Below, piece after piece: positions 6,884-15,273 of a stretch of 64,000 nt of DNA. The DNA is taken from positions 372,001 to 436,000 of the forward strand of contig NZ_LZHV01000041.1 in the NCBI RefSeq assembly GCF_001667275.1. Direction: 5' to 3'. This DNA comes from Mycobacterium sp. ACS4054 (lineage in GTDB: Bacteria > Actinomycetota > Actinomycetes > Mycobacteriales > Mycobacteriaceae). Below the pieces are notes generated by a model. That model searched no databases and was not told the DNA's origin. It saw only the letters and a list, made by a program, of their open reading frames with translations. Within the stretch, counting starts at the first letter, position 1. Each line of letters begins with the position of its first letter. A program made the translations under genes and the position numbers.

Positions 6884-8454
6884 TTCAAGGCGCACGGCGA
6901 TACAGCTACCAACAGGTGATCGAACGCTCACACCGCCTCGCCGCGTACCTGCACTCCCGCGGGCTGGGGTGCCGCACCGAACGCTCGGCGCTCGCCGGCC
7001 ATGAGGTCGGCCAGGACCTGCTGGGCGTCTACGCGTACAACGGGAACGAATTCGTCGAGGCGCTGCTCGGCGCGTTCGGAGCCCGAGTCGCCCCGTTCAA
7101 CGTGAATTTCCGCTACGTCAAGAGCGAGCTGCATTATCTGCTGGCCGACGCCGGGGCGACCGCCTTGGTCTATCACGCGGCCTTCGCGCCGCGGGTGGCC
7201 GAGATCCTGCCCGATCTCCCCCAGCTGCGGGTGCTGATCCAAATCGCCGACGACTCGGGCAACGAATTGCTTTACGGTGCAGTGGATTACGAGTCGGCCA
7301 TCGCGTCTTGCGCACCGGAGCCACCGCCGGTGCAGCATTCCCCAGACGACCTGTACGTCCTGTACACGGGCGGCACGACCGGGATGCCCAAAGGCGTGCT
7401 GTGGCGCCAGCACGACATCTTCATGACGTCCTTCGGCGGGCGCAATCTGATGACGGGTGAGCCCTTCGGCTCGGTCGAGGAGATCGCGGCCGGGGTGGTC
7501 GCCGGGCCCGGGACCAAGTTGATGATCCTGCCGCCGCTGATGCACGGCGCGGCCCAGTGGAGCGTGATGACGGCCATCACCACCGGGCAGTCCGTCGTCT
7601 TCCCCGCTGTGGTCGATCACCTGGACGCAGAGGAGGTCGTCCGCACCATCGAGCGTGAGCGGGTGACCGTGGTGACGGTGGTCGGTGATGCGATGGCGCG
7701 CCCGCTGGTTGCCGCGATCGAGAAGGGGATCGCGGACGTGTCGTCGTTGGCCGTGGTGGCCAACGGCGGCGCGCTGCTCACCCCGTTCGTCAAGCAGCGG
7801 TTGATCGAGGTCCTGCCGAACGCCGTGGTGGTCGACGGCGTCGGTTCCTCGGAGACCGGCGCGCAGATGCACCACATGTCGACGTCCGGGGCCGTGTCGA
7901 CGGGCACCTTCAACGCCGGGCCGGACACCTTCGTGGCCGCCGAGGACCTGGGCGCCATCCTGGATCCGGGTCACGACGGTATCGGCTGGCTGGCCCAGCG
8001 CGGTTACGTGCCGCTCGGCTACAAGGGCGACGCGGCCAAGACCGCCAAGACATTTCCCGTCATCGACGGCGTGCGCTACGCGATTCCCGGAGATCGGGCG
8101 CGGCACCGCGCCGACGGCAGCGTCGAACTGCTCGGCCGCGATTCGGTGACGATCAACTCGGGCGGCGAGAAGATCTTCGCCGAGGAGGTCGAGACCGCGA
8201 TCGCCTCGCATCCGTCCGTGGCCGACGTGCTGGTGGCGGGGCGCCCCAGCGAGCGGTGGGGCCAAGAGGTGGTCGCCGTCGTCGCCGTGACGCCAGGCGC
8301 CCGGGCCGACGCCGACGAGTTGATCGCGCACGCCGCGCAATCGTTGGCCCGCTACAAACTTCCCAAAGCGATCGTGTTCCGCCCGGCGATCGAGCGCAGC
8401 CCGTCGGGCAAGGCCGACTACCGCTGGGCACGCGAGCAGGCGGCGAACGGCTAG
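6877..8454 (+). CDS. Acyl-CoA synthetase (FadD19-like), start missing or unusual
   Basis: AMP-forming acyl-CoA ligase of about 525 residues. Core motifs are present: P-loop YTGGTTGMPKGVLW, acceptor GVGSSETG, the hinge region IPGDRARHRADGSVELLGRDS and C-terminal Lys in SPSGKADYRW. It would activate a carboxylic acid to its CoA thioester. Homology starts before any good start codon: the frame reads DAAAIPDRELLIQG across 6850-6891, but no in-frame ATG or GTG precedes it for a long way. I give TTG 6877 as a placeholder start, overlapping the thioesterase stop. The ligase at 15254-16921 has about 17 more N-terminal residues. A deletion or one-base frameshift near 6820-6870 is likely, so activity is uncertain. 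Confidence 0.7.
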   Translation: MLIQGARRYSYQQVIERSHRLAAYLHSRGLGCRTERSALAGHEVGQDLLGVYAYNGNEFVEALLGAFGARVAPFNVNFRYVKSELHYLLADAGATALVYHAAFAPRVAEILPDLPQLRVLIQIADDSGNELLYGAVDYESAIASCAPEPPPVQHSPDDLYVLYTGGTTGMPKGVLWRQHDIFMTSFGGRNLMTGEPFGSVEEIAAGVVAGPGTKLMILPPLMHGAAQWSVMTAITTGQSVVFPAVVDHLDAEEVVRTIERERVTVVTVVGDAMARPLVAAIEKGIADVSSLAVVANGGALLTPFVKQRLIEVLPNAVVVDGVGSSETGAQMHHMSTSGAVSTGTFNAGPDTFVAAEDLGAILDPGHDGIGWLAQRGYVPLGYKGDAAKTAKTFPVIDGVRYAIPGDRARHRADGSVELLGRDSVTINSGGEKIFAEEVETAIASHPSVADVLVAGRPSERWGQEVVAVVAVTPGARADADELIAHAAQSLARYKLPKAIVFRPAIERSPSGKADYRWAREQAANG

Positions 8455-8524
8455 GCGGCTTCGCGGACTCCGGCCCGGCGGATCGACCCACGCGAGCGAC
8501 TTCCGACGGTCAGCCCATATTGTC

Positions 8525-8543
8525 TACTGTAAGAATTACAGTA
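8525..8543. promoter_or_regulatory. Candidate TetR operator, site 3 (perfect palindrome)
   Basis: TACTGTAAGAATTACAGTA is a perfect inverted repeat of 8-bp arms TACTGTAA/TTACAGTA around GAA. It lies 47 bp upstream of the P450 start (8591). TACGAT at 8542-8547 could be the -10 hexamer. It is the reference site for the other operators in this cluster. Confidence 0.78.
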
Positions 8544-8590
8544 CGATCTTACGCGAAGGCTTGCCGTTCCCAAGATCTGGAGACCTCGAT

Positions 8591-9787
8591 GTGACGACTG
8601 ACGTTCACGCCGACGGCCAGACCGTCAGCCTGCGCGATCCGTACCCCTTCTTCGCCCGCAAGCGCCGCGAGGCCGGGGTATTTCGGGGGACGGTGATGGA
8701 CTACTCCAAGACGCCCGAGGCGCTGATGCCCAAGCGCGAGTACTCCGCGGTCTCGTTCGACGCGGTGAACAGGGTGTTCCGCGACGGCCGGGTGTTCAGC
8801 TCGGCGCCCTACGACAAGACGATCGGCCTCTTCATCGGGCCGACCATCCTGGCGATGGAGGGAAAGAAGCACCGCGACCACCGCAACCTCGTGTCCGCGG
8901 CGTTCAAGTCCAAGGCGCTGGCCCGCTGGGAGGACACGATCGTGCGGCCGATCTGCAACGCGCTGATCGACGAGTTCATCGACGGCGGCCACGCCGACCT
9001 GGTCCGGAATTTCACCTTCGAATTCCCCACCCGCGTCATCGCCCAACTTTTGGGCCTGCCCGCCGACGACCTGCCGGAGTTCCGCAAGCGCGCGGTGCAA
9101 TTGATCAGCTACCACGTCGACTATGAGCGCGCCTTCGAGGCGTCGGCGGCGCTCAAGGACTACTTCGTCGGGCAGATCGAACAGCGCAAGTCCGCTCCCA
9201 CCGAGGACATCATCGGCGATCTGGTCACCGCGGAGATCGACGGCGAAAAGCTCAGCGACGAAGCCATTTACTCCTTCCTGCGGTTGTTGTTGCCCGCGGG
9301 GTTGGAGACCACCTACCGGTCCTCGGGCAACCTGCTATACCTGCTGCTCACTCATCCGGACCAGTTCGCCGCGGTGCAGGCCGACCGCGGGCTCTTGCCG
9401 CAGGCGATCGAGGAAGGGCTGCGCTTCGAGACGCCGCTGACCACCGTGCAGCGATTCGCCACCGAGGACACGGAGCTGGAAGGCGTTCAGATTCCGGCGC
9501 GCTCGGTGGTCGGGGTCTGCATCGGGGCGGCGAACCGCGACGAGCGGCGCTGGGATCGCGCCGAAGAATTCGACATCTTCCGCAAGCACCTACCACACAT
9601 CTCCTTCGCCGCCGGCGAGCACACCTGTCTGGGATTGCACTTGGCGCGGTTGGAAACCCGCGTGGCGGTCGAGTGCCTGCTGGATCGGGTGACCAACGTC
9701 GCGCTGCTCACCGACGACGATCCACACATCCACGGTCAGCCGTTCCGTTCCCCGACAGCGCTTCCCGTGACGTTCGACGCGAAGTAG
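8591..9787 (+). CDS. Cytochrome P450
   Basis: This 398-residue soluble bacterial P450 has all landmarks in order: an I-helix LLLPAGLETTYRS (variant of A-G-x-D/E-T-T), the K-helix ExxR as EEGLR, and the heme loop FAAGEHTCLGLHLAR with the thiolate ligand Cys346. It would use O2 and electrons from separate ferredoxin partners to hydroxylate the pathway substrate. The GTG start at 8591 has TGGAGA upstream; an upstream ATG at 8561 is possible but lacks a ribosome site. It is the first gene of the unit P450, CoA-transferase, thiolase, directly behind the perfect operator. No ferredoxin gene is adjacent. The CYP family number cannot be assigned by eye. Confidence 0.92.
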   Translation: MTTDVHADGQTVSLRDPYPFFARKRREAGVFRGTVMDYSKTPEALMPKREYSAVSFDAVNRVFRDGRVFSSAPYDKTIGLFIGPTILAMEGKKHRDHRNLVSAAFKSKALARWEDTIVRPICNALIDEFIDGGHADLVRNFTFEFPTRVIAQLLGLPADDLPEFRKRAVQLISYHVDYERAFEASAALKDYFVGQIEQRKSAPTEDIIGDLVTAEIDGEKLSDEAIYSFLRLLLPAGLETTYRSSGNLLYLLLTHPDQFAAVQADRGLLPQAIEEGLRFETPLTTVQRFATEDTELEGVQIPARSVVGVCIGAANRDERRWDRAEEFDIFRKHLPHISFAAGEHTCLGLHLARLETRVAVECLLDRVTNVALLTDDDPHIHGQPFRSPTALPVTFDAK

Positions 9788-9796
9788 GGTCCGAAA

Positions 9797-11026
9797 ATGG
9801 TCAAAGTGATGTCGGGCTTCCGGGTCCTCGAACTTGCGCAATTCACCTTCGTCCCGGCCGCGGGCGCCATCCTGGCCGATTGGGGCGCGGACGTCATCAA
9901 GGTCGAACACCCGCTGCGCGGCGACACCCAGCGGGGCTTCCTCAACATGGGCGGCATCCAGGTCGACCCGGAGCGCCATCCGCTGATGGAGCATCCCAAC
10001 CGGGGCAAGCGCAGCGTCGGGATCGACGTCTCCACGCCGGGCGGCCAGGAAGTGATCTACGAACTGGCGAAGACCTCCGATGTGTTTCTCACCAACTACA
10101 TGCCGGCGCAACGCCAAAAGCACAAGTTCGACGTGGAACACATCCGCGCGGTGAACCCCAACATCGTCTACGCCCGCGGCTCGGCGTACGGCGACAAGGG
10201 CGCCGAACGAGACGTGGGCGGTTATGACGGGACGGCGTTCTGGACGCGCAGCGGCATCGGCTACGCGTTGACGCCCGAGGAGCTGGGCGGCGCACTGGGA
10301 CAAGGCATTCCCGCGTTCGGCGACTCCATCGGCGGCATGTTCATCGCCGGCGGCATCTCGGCCGCATTGCTGCATCGCGAGCGCACCGGCGAGGCCCTCG
10401 AGCTCGACGTGTCGTTGTTGAGCACCGCCTGGTGGGCGGCGGGCGCGAGCATGACGCAAGGCATGGAGACCGGTGAAGTGATGCGCACGTTCATGCCGGG
10501 CTCCGCGGCCGCGATGTCGGTGAACCCCTTCATGGGCAACTACCTGACCTCCGACGGCGGCACGATCAACTTGTGCATCATCAGCCCGACCGGCTTGATC
10601 CGCGACACCTTCTCCCACCTCGGCATCCCCGAGGCCGCGGACGATCCGCGCTTCTCCGAGGTGCTCCCGCTGATACAGAACGCCGCGGCGGCCGCCGAGC
10701 TGATCGCGAAGGCCTTCGCCGCCAAGCCCTTCGACTACTGGCGGACGCATTTGAAGACGATGAAGGGTCAGTGGGCGCCATTCCAGAGCCTGCTCGACCT
10801 GGCCAACGACGAGCAGGCCCTTGCCAACGACATGGTCAGCGAGGTCGAACTGGCCAGCGGCGGAAAGCCTTTCCGCGTCGTGCGCGGACCCGTGCAGTTC
10901 AATCACGAGCCGCTGGTGACCACACGGGCGCCACAGGCCTCCGAGCACACCGAGATCGTGTTGATGGAACTGGGCATGGATTGGGACCGCATCGAAGAGC
11001 TGAAGGAATCGGGAGCCATTGCGTGA
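9797..11026 (+). CDS. Class III (CaiB/BaiF) CoA-transferase
   Basis: This 409-residue protein of the formyl-CoA transferase/CaiB-BaiF family moves CoA between acids without ATP. The N-terminal GFRVLELAQFTFVPAAGAIL and ADWGADVIKVEHP, the NRGKRSVGIDV block and the presumed catalytic Asp144 in GGYDGTAFWTRSGI are all in place. It follows the P450 by nine bases and overlaps the next gene through GTGA, so it is co-transcribed. In sterol and bile acid pathways such enzymes recycle CoA from products to incoming acids, and a similar role fits here. Donor and acceptor acids are unknown. Confidence 0.88.
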   Translation: MVKVMSGFRVLELAQFTFVPAAGAILADWGADVIKVEHPLRGDTQRGFLNMGGIQVDPERHPLMEHPNRGKRSVGIDVSTPGGQEVIYELAKTSDVFLTNYMPAQRQKHKFDVEHIRAVNPNIVYARGSAYGDKGAERDVGGYDGTAFWTRSGIGYALTPEELGGALGQGIPAFGDSIGGMFIAGGISAALLHRERTGEALELDVSLLSTAWWAAGASMTQGMETGEVMRTFMPGSAAAMSVNPFMGNYLTSDGGTINLCIISPTGLIRDTFSHLGIPEAADDPRFSEVLPLIQNAAAAAELIAKAFAAKPFDYWRTHLKTMKGQWAPFQSLLDLANDEQALANDMVSEVELASGGKPFRVVRGPVQFNHEPLVTTRAPQASEHTEIVLMELGMDWDRIEELKESGAIA

Positions 11027-12171
11027 CGAATGACGTGGCCATCATCGGTGTGGGGCTGCACCCGTTCGGCCGCTTCGAGGGCAAGACCGCCATGGAAATG
11101 GCCGCGGACGCAATCCAACTCGCGGTCGCCGACGCCGGCATCGAGTGGAAGGACATTCAAGCCGCCACGGGGGGAAGCTGGACGGTGGCCAACCCGGACG
11201 CGATCGTCGCCATGGTGGGCTTGTCGGGCATCCCCTTCACCAACGTGTTCAACGCGTGCGCGACGGCGGCCAGCGCCGCCAAGGCGTGCGCGGACGGCAT
11301 CCGGTTGGGCGACTACGACATCGGCATCGCCATCGGCATGGACAAGCACCCGCGCGGCGCGTTCACCGAGGACCCGGCCCTGGTGGGGATGCCGCGCTGG
11401 TACGCCGAGAACGGGCAGTACCTGACCACCAAGTTCTTCGGCATGAAGGCCAACCGCTACCTGCACGAGCACGGCGTCTCGCAGCGGACGCTGGCGCGGG
11501 TGGCCGCCAAGAACTTCCGCAACGGGGCGTTGAACGCATGCGCCTTTCGCCGCAAGCCGATCTCCGAAGAGGACATCCTCAGCTCGGCGATGCTGAACTA
11601 CCCGCTCACCCAGTACATGTTCTGCGCGCCCGACGAGGGCGCCGCCGCCGTCGTGATGTGCCGCGCGGACATCGCCCACCGCTACACCGGCACGCCGATC
11701 TTCTTGCGGGCGGTTCAGGTGCGCACCCGTCGCTACGGCGCCTACGAGGTCAACACCACCTTCGCCCCGGTCGACGAGGACGTCTCACCGACCGTCTACG
11801 CGTCAAGCGCAGCGTTCGAGATGGCCGGCGTGGCACCGGAGGACGTCGACGTCATCCAGCTGCAGGACACCGACGCCGGCGCGGAGATCATCCACATGGC
11901 CGAGTGCGGGTTCTGCGCCGACGGGGAGCAGGAAAAGCTACTGGCCGAAGGTGCCACCGAGATCGGCGGATCGATGCCGATCAACACCGACGGCGGGCTC
12001 ATCGCGAACGGCGAGCCGATCGGGGCGTCGGGGCTGCGCCAAATCCATGAACTGGTGCTGCAGCTCCGCGGCCAGGCCGGCGATCGCCAGGTGCCGGGCG
12101 GGCCGCGCGTCGGGTTCGCTCAGCTTTACGGCGCGCCGGGCACCGCCGCGGCGAGCATCCTGACGACCTGA
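11023..12171 (+). CDS. SCP-x/Ltp-type thiolase-fold protein with altered His motif
   Basis: This 382-residue thiolase-fold protein resembles nonspecific lipid-transfer/SCP-x thiolases. The nucleophile region NVFNACATAASAAK contains Cys79. The later block that reads GHP in classic thiolases reads ANGEPIGASG, with Glu331 in place of the catalytic His, and the C-terminal Cys motif is replaced by QLYGAPGT. Normal thiolytic cleavage is therefore doubtful. Related proteins (Ltp2 class) act as retro-aldolases, usually with a DUF35 partner, which is not seen here. The GTG start at 11023 overlaps the CoA-transferase stop. It ends the operon and is convergent with the acyl-CoA dehydrogenase at 12190. 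Confidence 0.8.
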   Translation: MTNDVAIIGVGLHPFGRFEGKTAMEMAADAIQLAVADAGIEWKDIQAATGGSWTVANPDAIVAMVGLSGIPFTNVFNACATAASAAKACADGIRLGDYDIGIAIGMDKHPRGAFTEDPALVGMPRWYAENGQYLTTKFFGMKANRYLHEHGVSQRTLARVAAKNFRNGALNACAFRRKPISEEDILSSAMLNYPLTQYMFCAPDEGAAAVVMCRADIAHRYTGTPIFLRAVQVRTRRYGAYEVNTTFAPVDEDVSPTVYASSAAFEMAGVAPEDVDVIQLQDTDAGAEIIHMAECGFCADGEQEKLLAEGATEIGGSMPINTDGGLIANGEPIGASGLRQIHELVLQLRGQAGDRQVPGGPRVGFAQLYGAPGTAAASILTT

Positions 12172-12189
12172 GCGCCTCGCCGAGCGCTA

Positions 12190-13383
12190 TCACGATACCT
12201 GCTTGACCGGCGGCGAGTAATTGGGCTTGCCCAGACCGAGCATGTACTGGGCGATCATGTTGCGGAACACCTCCAGCGTGCCGCCATAGATGCCCACCAG
12301 CGGGGCGAACCGGTACGCGTATTCGGCGCTGCCGTCGTCGGCGGCGCCTTCCGTACCGAACGACAGCATGGACGCCGCCCCGAGGATGTCCATGAGTTCC
12401 GGGGAGATGTCGCGCATCGTCTGCGCGATGGCGACCCGACCGAAGATGCTCGGGGTGGCCAGCGCCGTCTCCAGCCGCGCGACGCAGCGACCCAGCCGAT
12501 ACGCGACGGACCTGTCGTCGATGAGCCGGCGCCCGTCCCCGTCGGACCGTGTCACGGCCGCCGCGGCCCGGTCCACCGCCTGAGACAGAAATCCCGCCTG
12601 GTGCATCATGATTGACGTGTCCTGCAGCCCGTCCGGCGCGGCGGCGACGGCGCCGTGCTCGACGTTGAGCGGTTCGCGCAGCACCGTCCAGCCGCCGTTA
12701 ACCTCGCCCAGCCGGTACTTGTCGTCCACCCGGACGTCGCTGTAATAGACGATGTTGGTCCGGTCGCCGTCCACCGTGCGGATGCCCTGGATCTCGATGC
12801 CGGGCGAATCCAGCGGGACCAGGAACATGGTCAGGCTCTTGTGCTTCGGCGCGTCGGGGGCGGTGTTGGTGATCAGGAAAACGTATTGGCAGTTGTGGGC
12901 GCCGGTGGTGAACATCTTGGAGCCGTTGATGATCCACTCGTCCCCGTCGCGTACCGCGCGCGTCTTACAGGTGGCCACATCGGAGCCGCCTTCGGGCTCG
13001 GTGTAGCCGAGGCACAACCGCACCTCGCCGCTGAAGACCTTCGGCAGCACCTCCTCGCGCAGTTGCGGCGACCCGAACTTGTCCACCGAACGGGCCACCA
13101 TCGCGGTGGTGCCCCACGTCACCCACGGCACGTGCACCCGCCGCTTCTCCAATTCCCAGACGCGGCGCCGCACGCGGCTGAAGCCGCCATCGGATTCCGG
13201 CTTCCACTCGGCGGCCAAATACCCTGCGGCGCCGAGCTTCAGGTGCAGGCCCTCGTCGAAATTATCGCCCGTCTCCCGGTCCCGACGCCTGACCTCTTCG
13301 GTCATGTGCGTGGCCAGAAAGCTGCGCGCCTCGTCGCGGAATGCCTTGTCCTCGTCGGAGAGCTCGACGCGGGAGAAATCCAT
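12190..13383 (-). CDS. Acyl-CoA dehydrogenase, larger subunit of a probable pair
   Basis: This 397-residue flavoprotein has the acyl-CoA dehydrogenase layout: an N-terminal helical domain, the middle beta domain with YTEPEGGSDVATCKTRAV and NGSKMFTTGAHN, and a C-terminal helical domain ending YGGTLEVFRNMIAQ. The terminal Glu of the usual YEGT motif is Gly here, as in subunits of the mycobacterial alpha2beta2 steroid-type dehydrogenases. The ATG at 13383 follows AAGGAG. It lies 13 bp after a second, smaller dehydrogenase gene, so the two probably form a heteromer that desaturates an acyl-CoA. It is the last gene of the long minus-strand unit starting at 19004. Confidence 0.88.
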   Translation of the reverse strand: MDFSRVELSDEDKAFRDEARSFLATHMTEEVRRRDRETGDNFDEGLHLKLGAAGYLAAEWKPESDGGFSRVRRRVWELEKRRVHVPWVTWGTTAMVARSVDKFGSPQLREEVLPKVFSGEVRLCLGYTEPEGGSDVATCKTRAVRDGDEWIINGSKMFTTGAHNCQYVFLITNTAPDAPKHKSLTMFLVPLDSPGIEIQGIRTVDGDRTNIVYYSDVRVDDKYRLGEVNGGWTVLREPLNVEHGAVAAAPDGLQDTSIMMHQAGFLSQAVDRAAAAVTRSDGDGRRLIDDRSVAYRLGRCVARLETALATPSIFGRVAIAQTMRDISPELMDILGAASMLSFGTEGAADDGSAEYAYRFAPLVGIYGGTLEVFRNMIAQYMLGLGKPNYSPPVKQVS

Positions 13384-13396
13384 GATGCGCTCCTTC

Positions 13397-14440
13397 CTAG
13401 GCCGGCTGGGCCTCGCGGGCGGTCACGATCTCGGCGACGCGCCGGGCCGCGGTGCCCGGATCGCCGCCCGCAAGTGGCCATCCCCGGGCGCGCACGAGGT
13501 ACGCCGTCGCGGCGGCTTCGGACGAGACCCCAAGTCCGCCTTGGATGTGCACGGCCATGGTCGCCGCCCTGGCGGCCTCCTCGGCCATGAAAACGAATGC
13601 GGATGGCGCCAATTCGGGTCGCTCGCCGGGCTCGTTGTCCAGGAACCAGGCGGCGCGCCGGGCCAGGTTGCGCCCGCCCTGGACGGTGATGGCCATGTTC
13701 GCCAGCGGATGCGAGATCGCCTGCAGCGTCGAGATGGGCACGCCCAGCGTGTACCGGGTCTTGGCGAACTCGGCGGCGATGGTCATGGTCTCCTCCACCA
13801 GCCCGACCAGCGCCGCCGCGGTCAACAGCCGCCATTCGTCCAGCGCCAGTTGGTAAGTCGCCGTCGCCTCGGGCCCGTCGGCGAGGGTCTCACGCGTATC
13901 CGCCGCGGCCGGGTCCACCCAGGCCATCGGCAGGCGGCCGATGTTGTCGACCTTCGCCGGGCGGGTGGCGAAGGTCAGGCACACGACTTCGTCGCCATCG
14001 CGGACGATGATCTCATCCGCGATCGACCCGGAGGGAATCAGCCGCGGGCCGCGGCCGGCATCGATGCGCGGGTCGAGCGCGACCAGCCGGTCTCCCTCGG
14101 CGACCCCGGCGATATCGGCGCCCAGACGCCCCAGCAGCCGTGCGGCGCAGACGTGGTCGATCCACGGCACCGGCGCCAACGACCGGCCGAGTTCCTCGGC
14201 CACCAGGGTGAGGTCGACCAGGGTGGCGCCGTCCCCGCCGCACGCCTCGGGCAGCGCCATCGTGGTCGCGCCCATCCCGCACAGCCTCTCCCACAGGTTC
14301 TTATCGAAACCCGATGGCTCTGCGGCGCGGACGGTTTCGATCGAACAGTGGGTCTTGAAGAACTGCTTGTACGCATCCTGCAGGGCCACATGGTCGGGGG
14401 ACAGACTGTAGTCCAGTCTGCGTAGTTCGAAGCGGTCCAT
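13397..14440 (-). CDS. Acyl-CoA dehydrogenase, smaller partner subunit
   Basis: This 347-residue protein is a shortened, divergent acyl-CoA dehydrogenase. The N-terminal domain is clear (MGATTMALPEACGGDGATLV, EELGRSLAPVPW), the middle domain is reduced, and the C-terminal helices carry MAVHIQGGLGVSSEAAATAYL in place of the usual catalytic loop. It lacks the YEGT/YGGT end. Such small FadE proteins normally pair with a larger neighbour to give alpha2beta2 enzymes, as in cholesterol side-chain oxidation. The ATG at 14440 lies 2 bp past the amidohydrolase stop with AAGGACGAG upstream. Alone it is unlikely to be active. Confidence 0.84.
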   Translation of the reverse strand: MDRFELRRLDYSLSPDHVALQDAYKQFFKTHCSIETVRAAEPSGFDKNLWERLCGMGATTMALPEACGGDGATLVDLTLVAEELGRSLAPVPWIDHVCAARLLGRLGADIAGVAEGDRLVALDPRIDAGRGPRLIPSGSIADEIIVRDGDEVVCLTFATRPAKVDNIGRLPMAWVDPAAADTRETLADGPEATATYQLALDEWRLLTAAALVGLVEETMTIAAEFAKTRYTLGVPISTLQAISHPLANMAITVQGGRNLARRAAWFLDNEPGERPELAPSAFVFMAEEAARAATMAVHIQGGLGVSSEAAATAYLVRARGWPLAGGDPGTAARRVAEIVTAREAQPA

Positions 14441-14442
14441 CG

Positions 14443-15273
14443 TTACTCGTCCTTCCCGAAGAAGAAGTCCTGCGCGTTGTTGTAAAGGTAGTTGTCGAGC
14501 ACCTCGGCGGGTAGATCCAGCGCACGGGCTTCCGGTATGACCCGCCGCATGGGCAACACCGGCCAGTCCGACGCGTAGATCACCTTGTTCGGACCGCGCG
14601 TGCGCATGTAGTGCAGCAGGCTCTCCGGCAGCCGCTTGGGCGACCACGCCGAGGTCATGAGCCGCAGGTTGGCGTACTTGAGCAGCAATCGGATAGCGAC
14701 GTCCCACCACGGGTCGGCGCCGTGGATCATGCACAGCCGCAGTTCGGGAAAGCGCACGCATACCCGGTCGAGGTGCATGGGGTGCTGGACCTCGCCGGGT
14801 ATGGGCGGTCCCGGGATGCCCGTGTTGATGCACAGCGGGAGATCGAGCTCGGCGCACTTGGCGTAGAGCGGGTAGTAGACCGCGTCGCTGGGCGGGTACT
14901 GGCCGTCACCCCAAAAGCTCGGCCCCACTACGGCATACGCGACGGGCAGCTCCCCCGCGACGGCCGTCAGCTCGCGCAGTGACCGCACCGGGCGCAGCAG
15001 GTTCACCCCACCCATGGCCAGCGCGAACCGGTCGGGCCTCGCTTCGACGAACTTGCGCGCGGTCGTGGACGGGTTCGCGAGCGAGTCCATCAGGATCGCC
15101 TTGCGCACACCCTGTTCGTCCATCTCGGCGAGCAATTCGGAGAGGTCGACCGGTGCGAACATCGATTCGGGGCCCTTGAAATAGTCGTCCCTGACCTTGA
15201 GCATCCACGTCGGCTGGGATTCGGCCTCCCCGAAGTGGACGTTCACCAGGCAGTCAATCGCTTTGGTGTTCAT
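14443..15273 (-). CDS. Amidohydrolase-2 family protein (ACMSD-like TIM barrel), first copy
   Basis: This 276-residue protein resembles the Amidohydro_2 family (metal-dependent hydrolases and non-oxidative decarboxylases). It starts MNTKAIDCLVNVHF with Asp7 and His13 as possible metal ligands. Later blocks are CINTGIPGPPIPGE, MIHGADPWWDVAIRL and the closing VIYASDWPVLPMRR, whose Asp is the usual fifth-strand metal ligand. It is shorter than the second copy at 16931. The ATG at 15273 has GAAGGAAG upstream and the gene overlaps the end of the ligase gene by 20 bp. A ring-opening hydrolase or decarboxylase step is plausible; no substrate can be named. Confidence 0.82.
   Translation of the reverse strand: MNTKAIDCLVNVHFGEAESQPTWMLKVRDDYFKGPESMFAPVDLSELLAEMDEQGVRKAILMDSLANPSTTARKFVEARPDRFALAMGGVNLLRPVRSLRELTAVAGELPVAYAVVGPSFWGDGQYPPSDAVYYPLYAKCAELDLPLCINTGIPGPPIPGEVQHPMHLDRVCVRFPELRLCMIHGADPWWDVAIRLLLKYANLRLMTSAWSPKRLPESLLHYMRTRGPNKVIYASDWPVLPMRRVIPEARALDLPAEVLDNYLYNNAQDFFFGKDE

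Noticed and set aside
14402..14420. Inverted repeat CAGACTG-N5-CAGTCTG that partly looks like the cluster operator
   Set aside because: It lies inside the coding start of the acyl-CoA dehydrogenase, the arms differ from TACTGTAA/TTACAGTA, and no transcription start is expected there.
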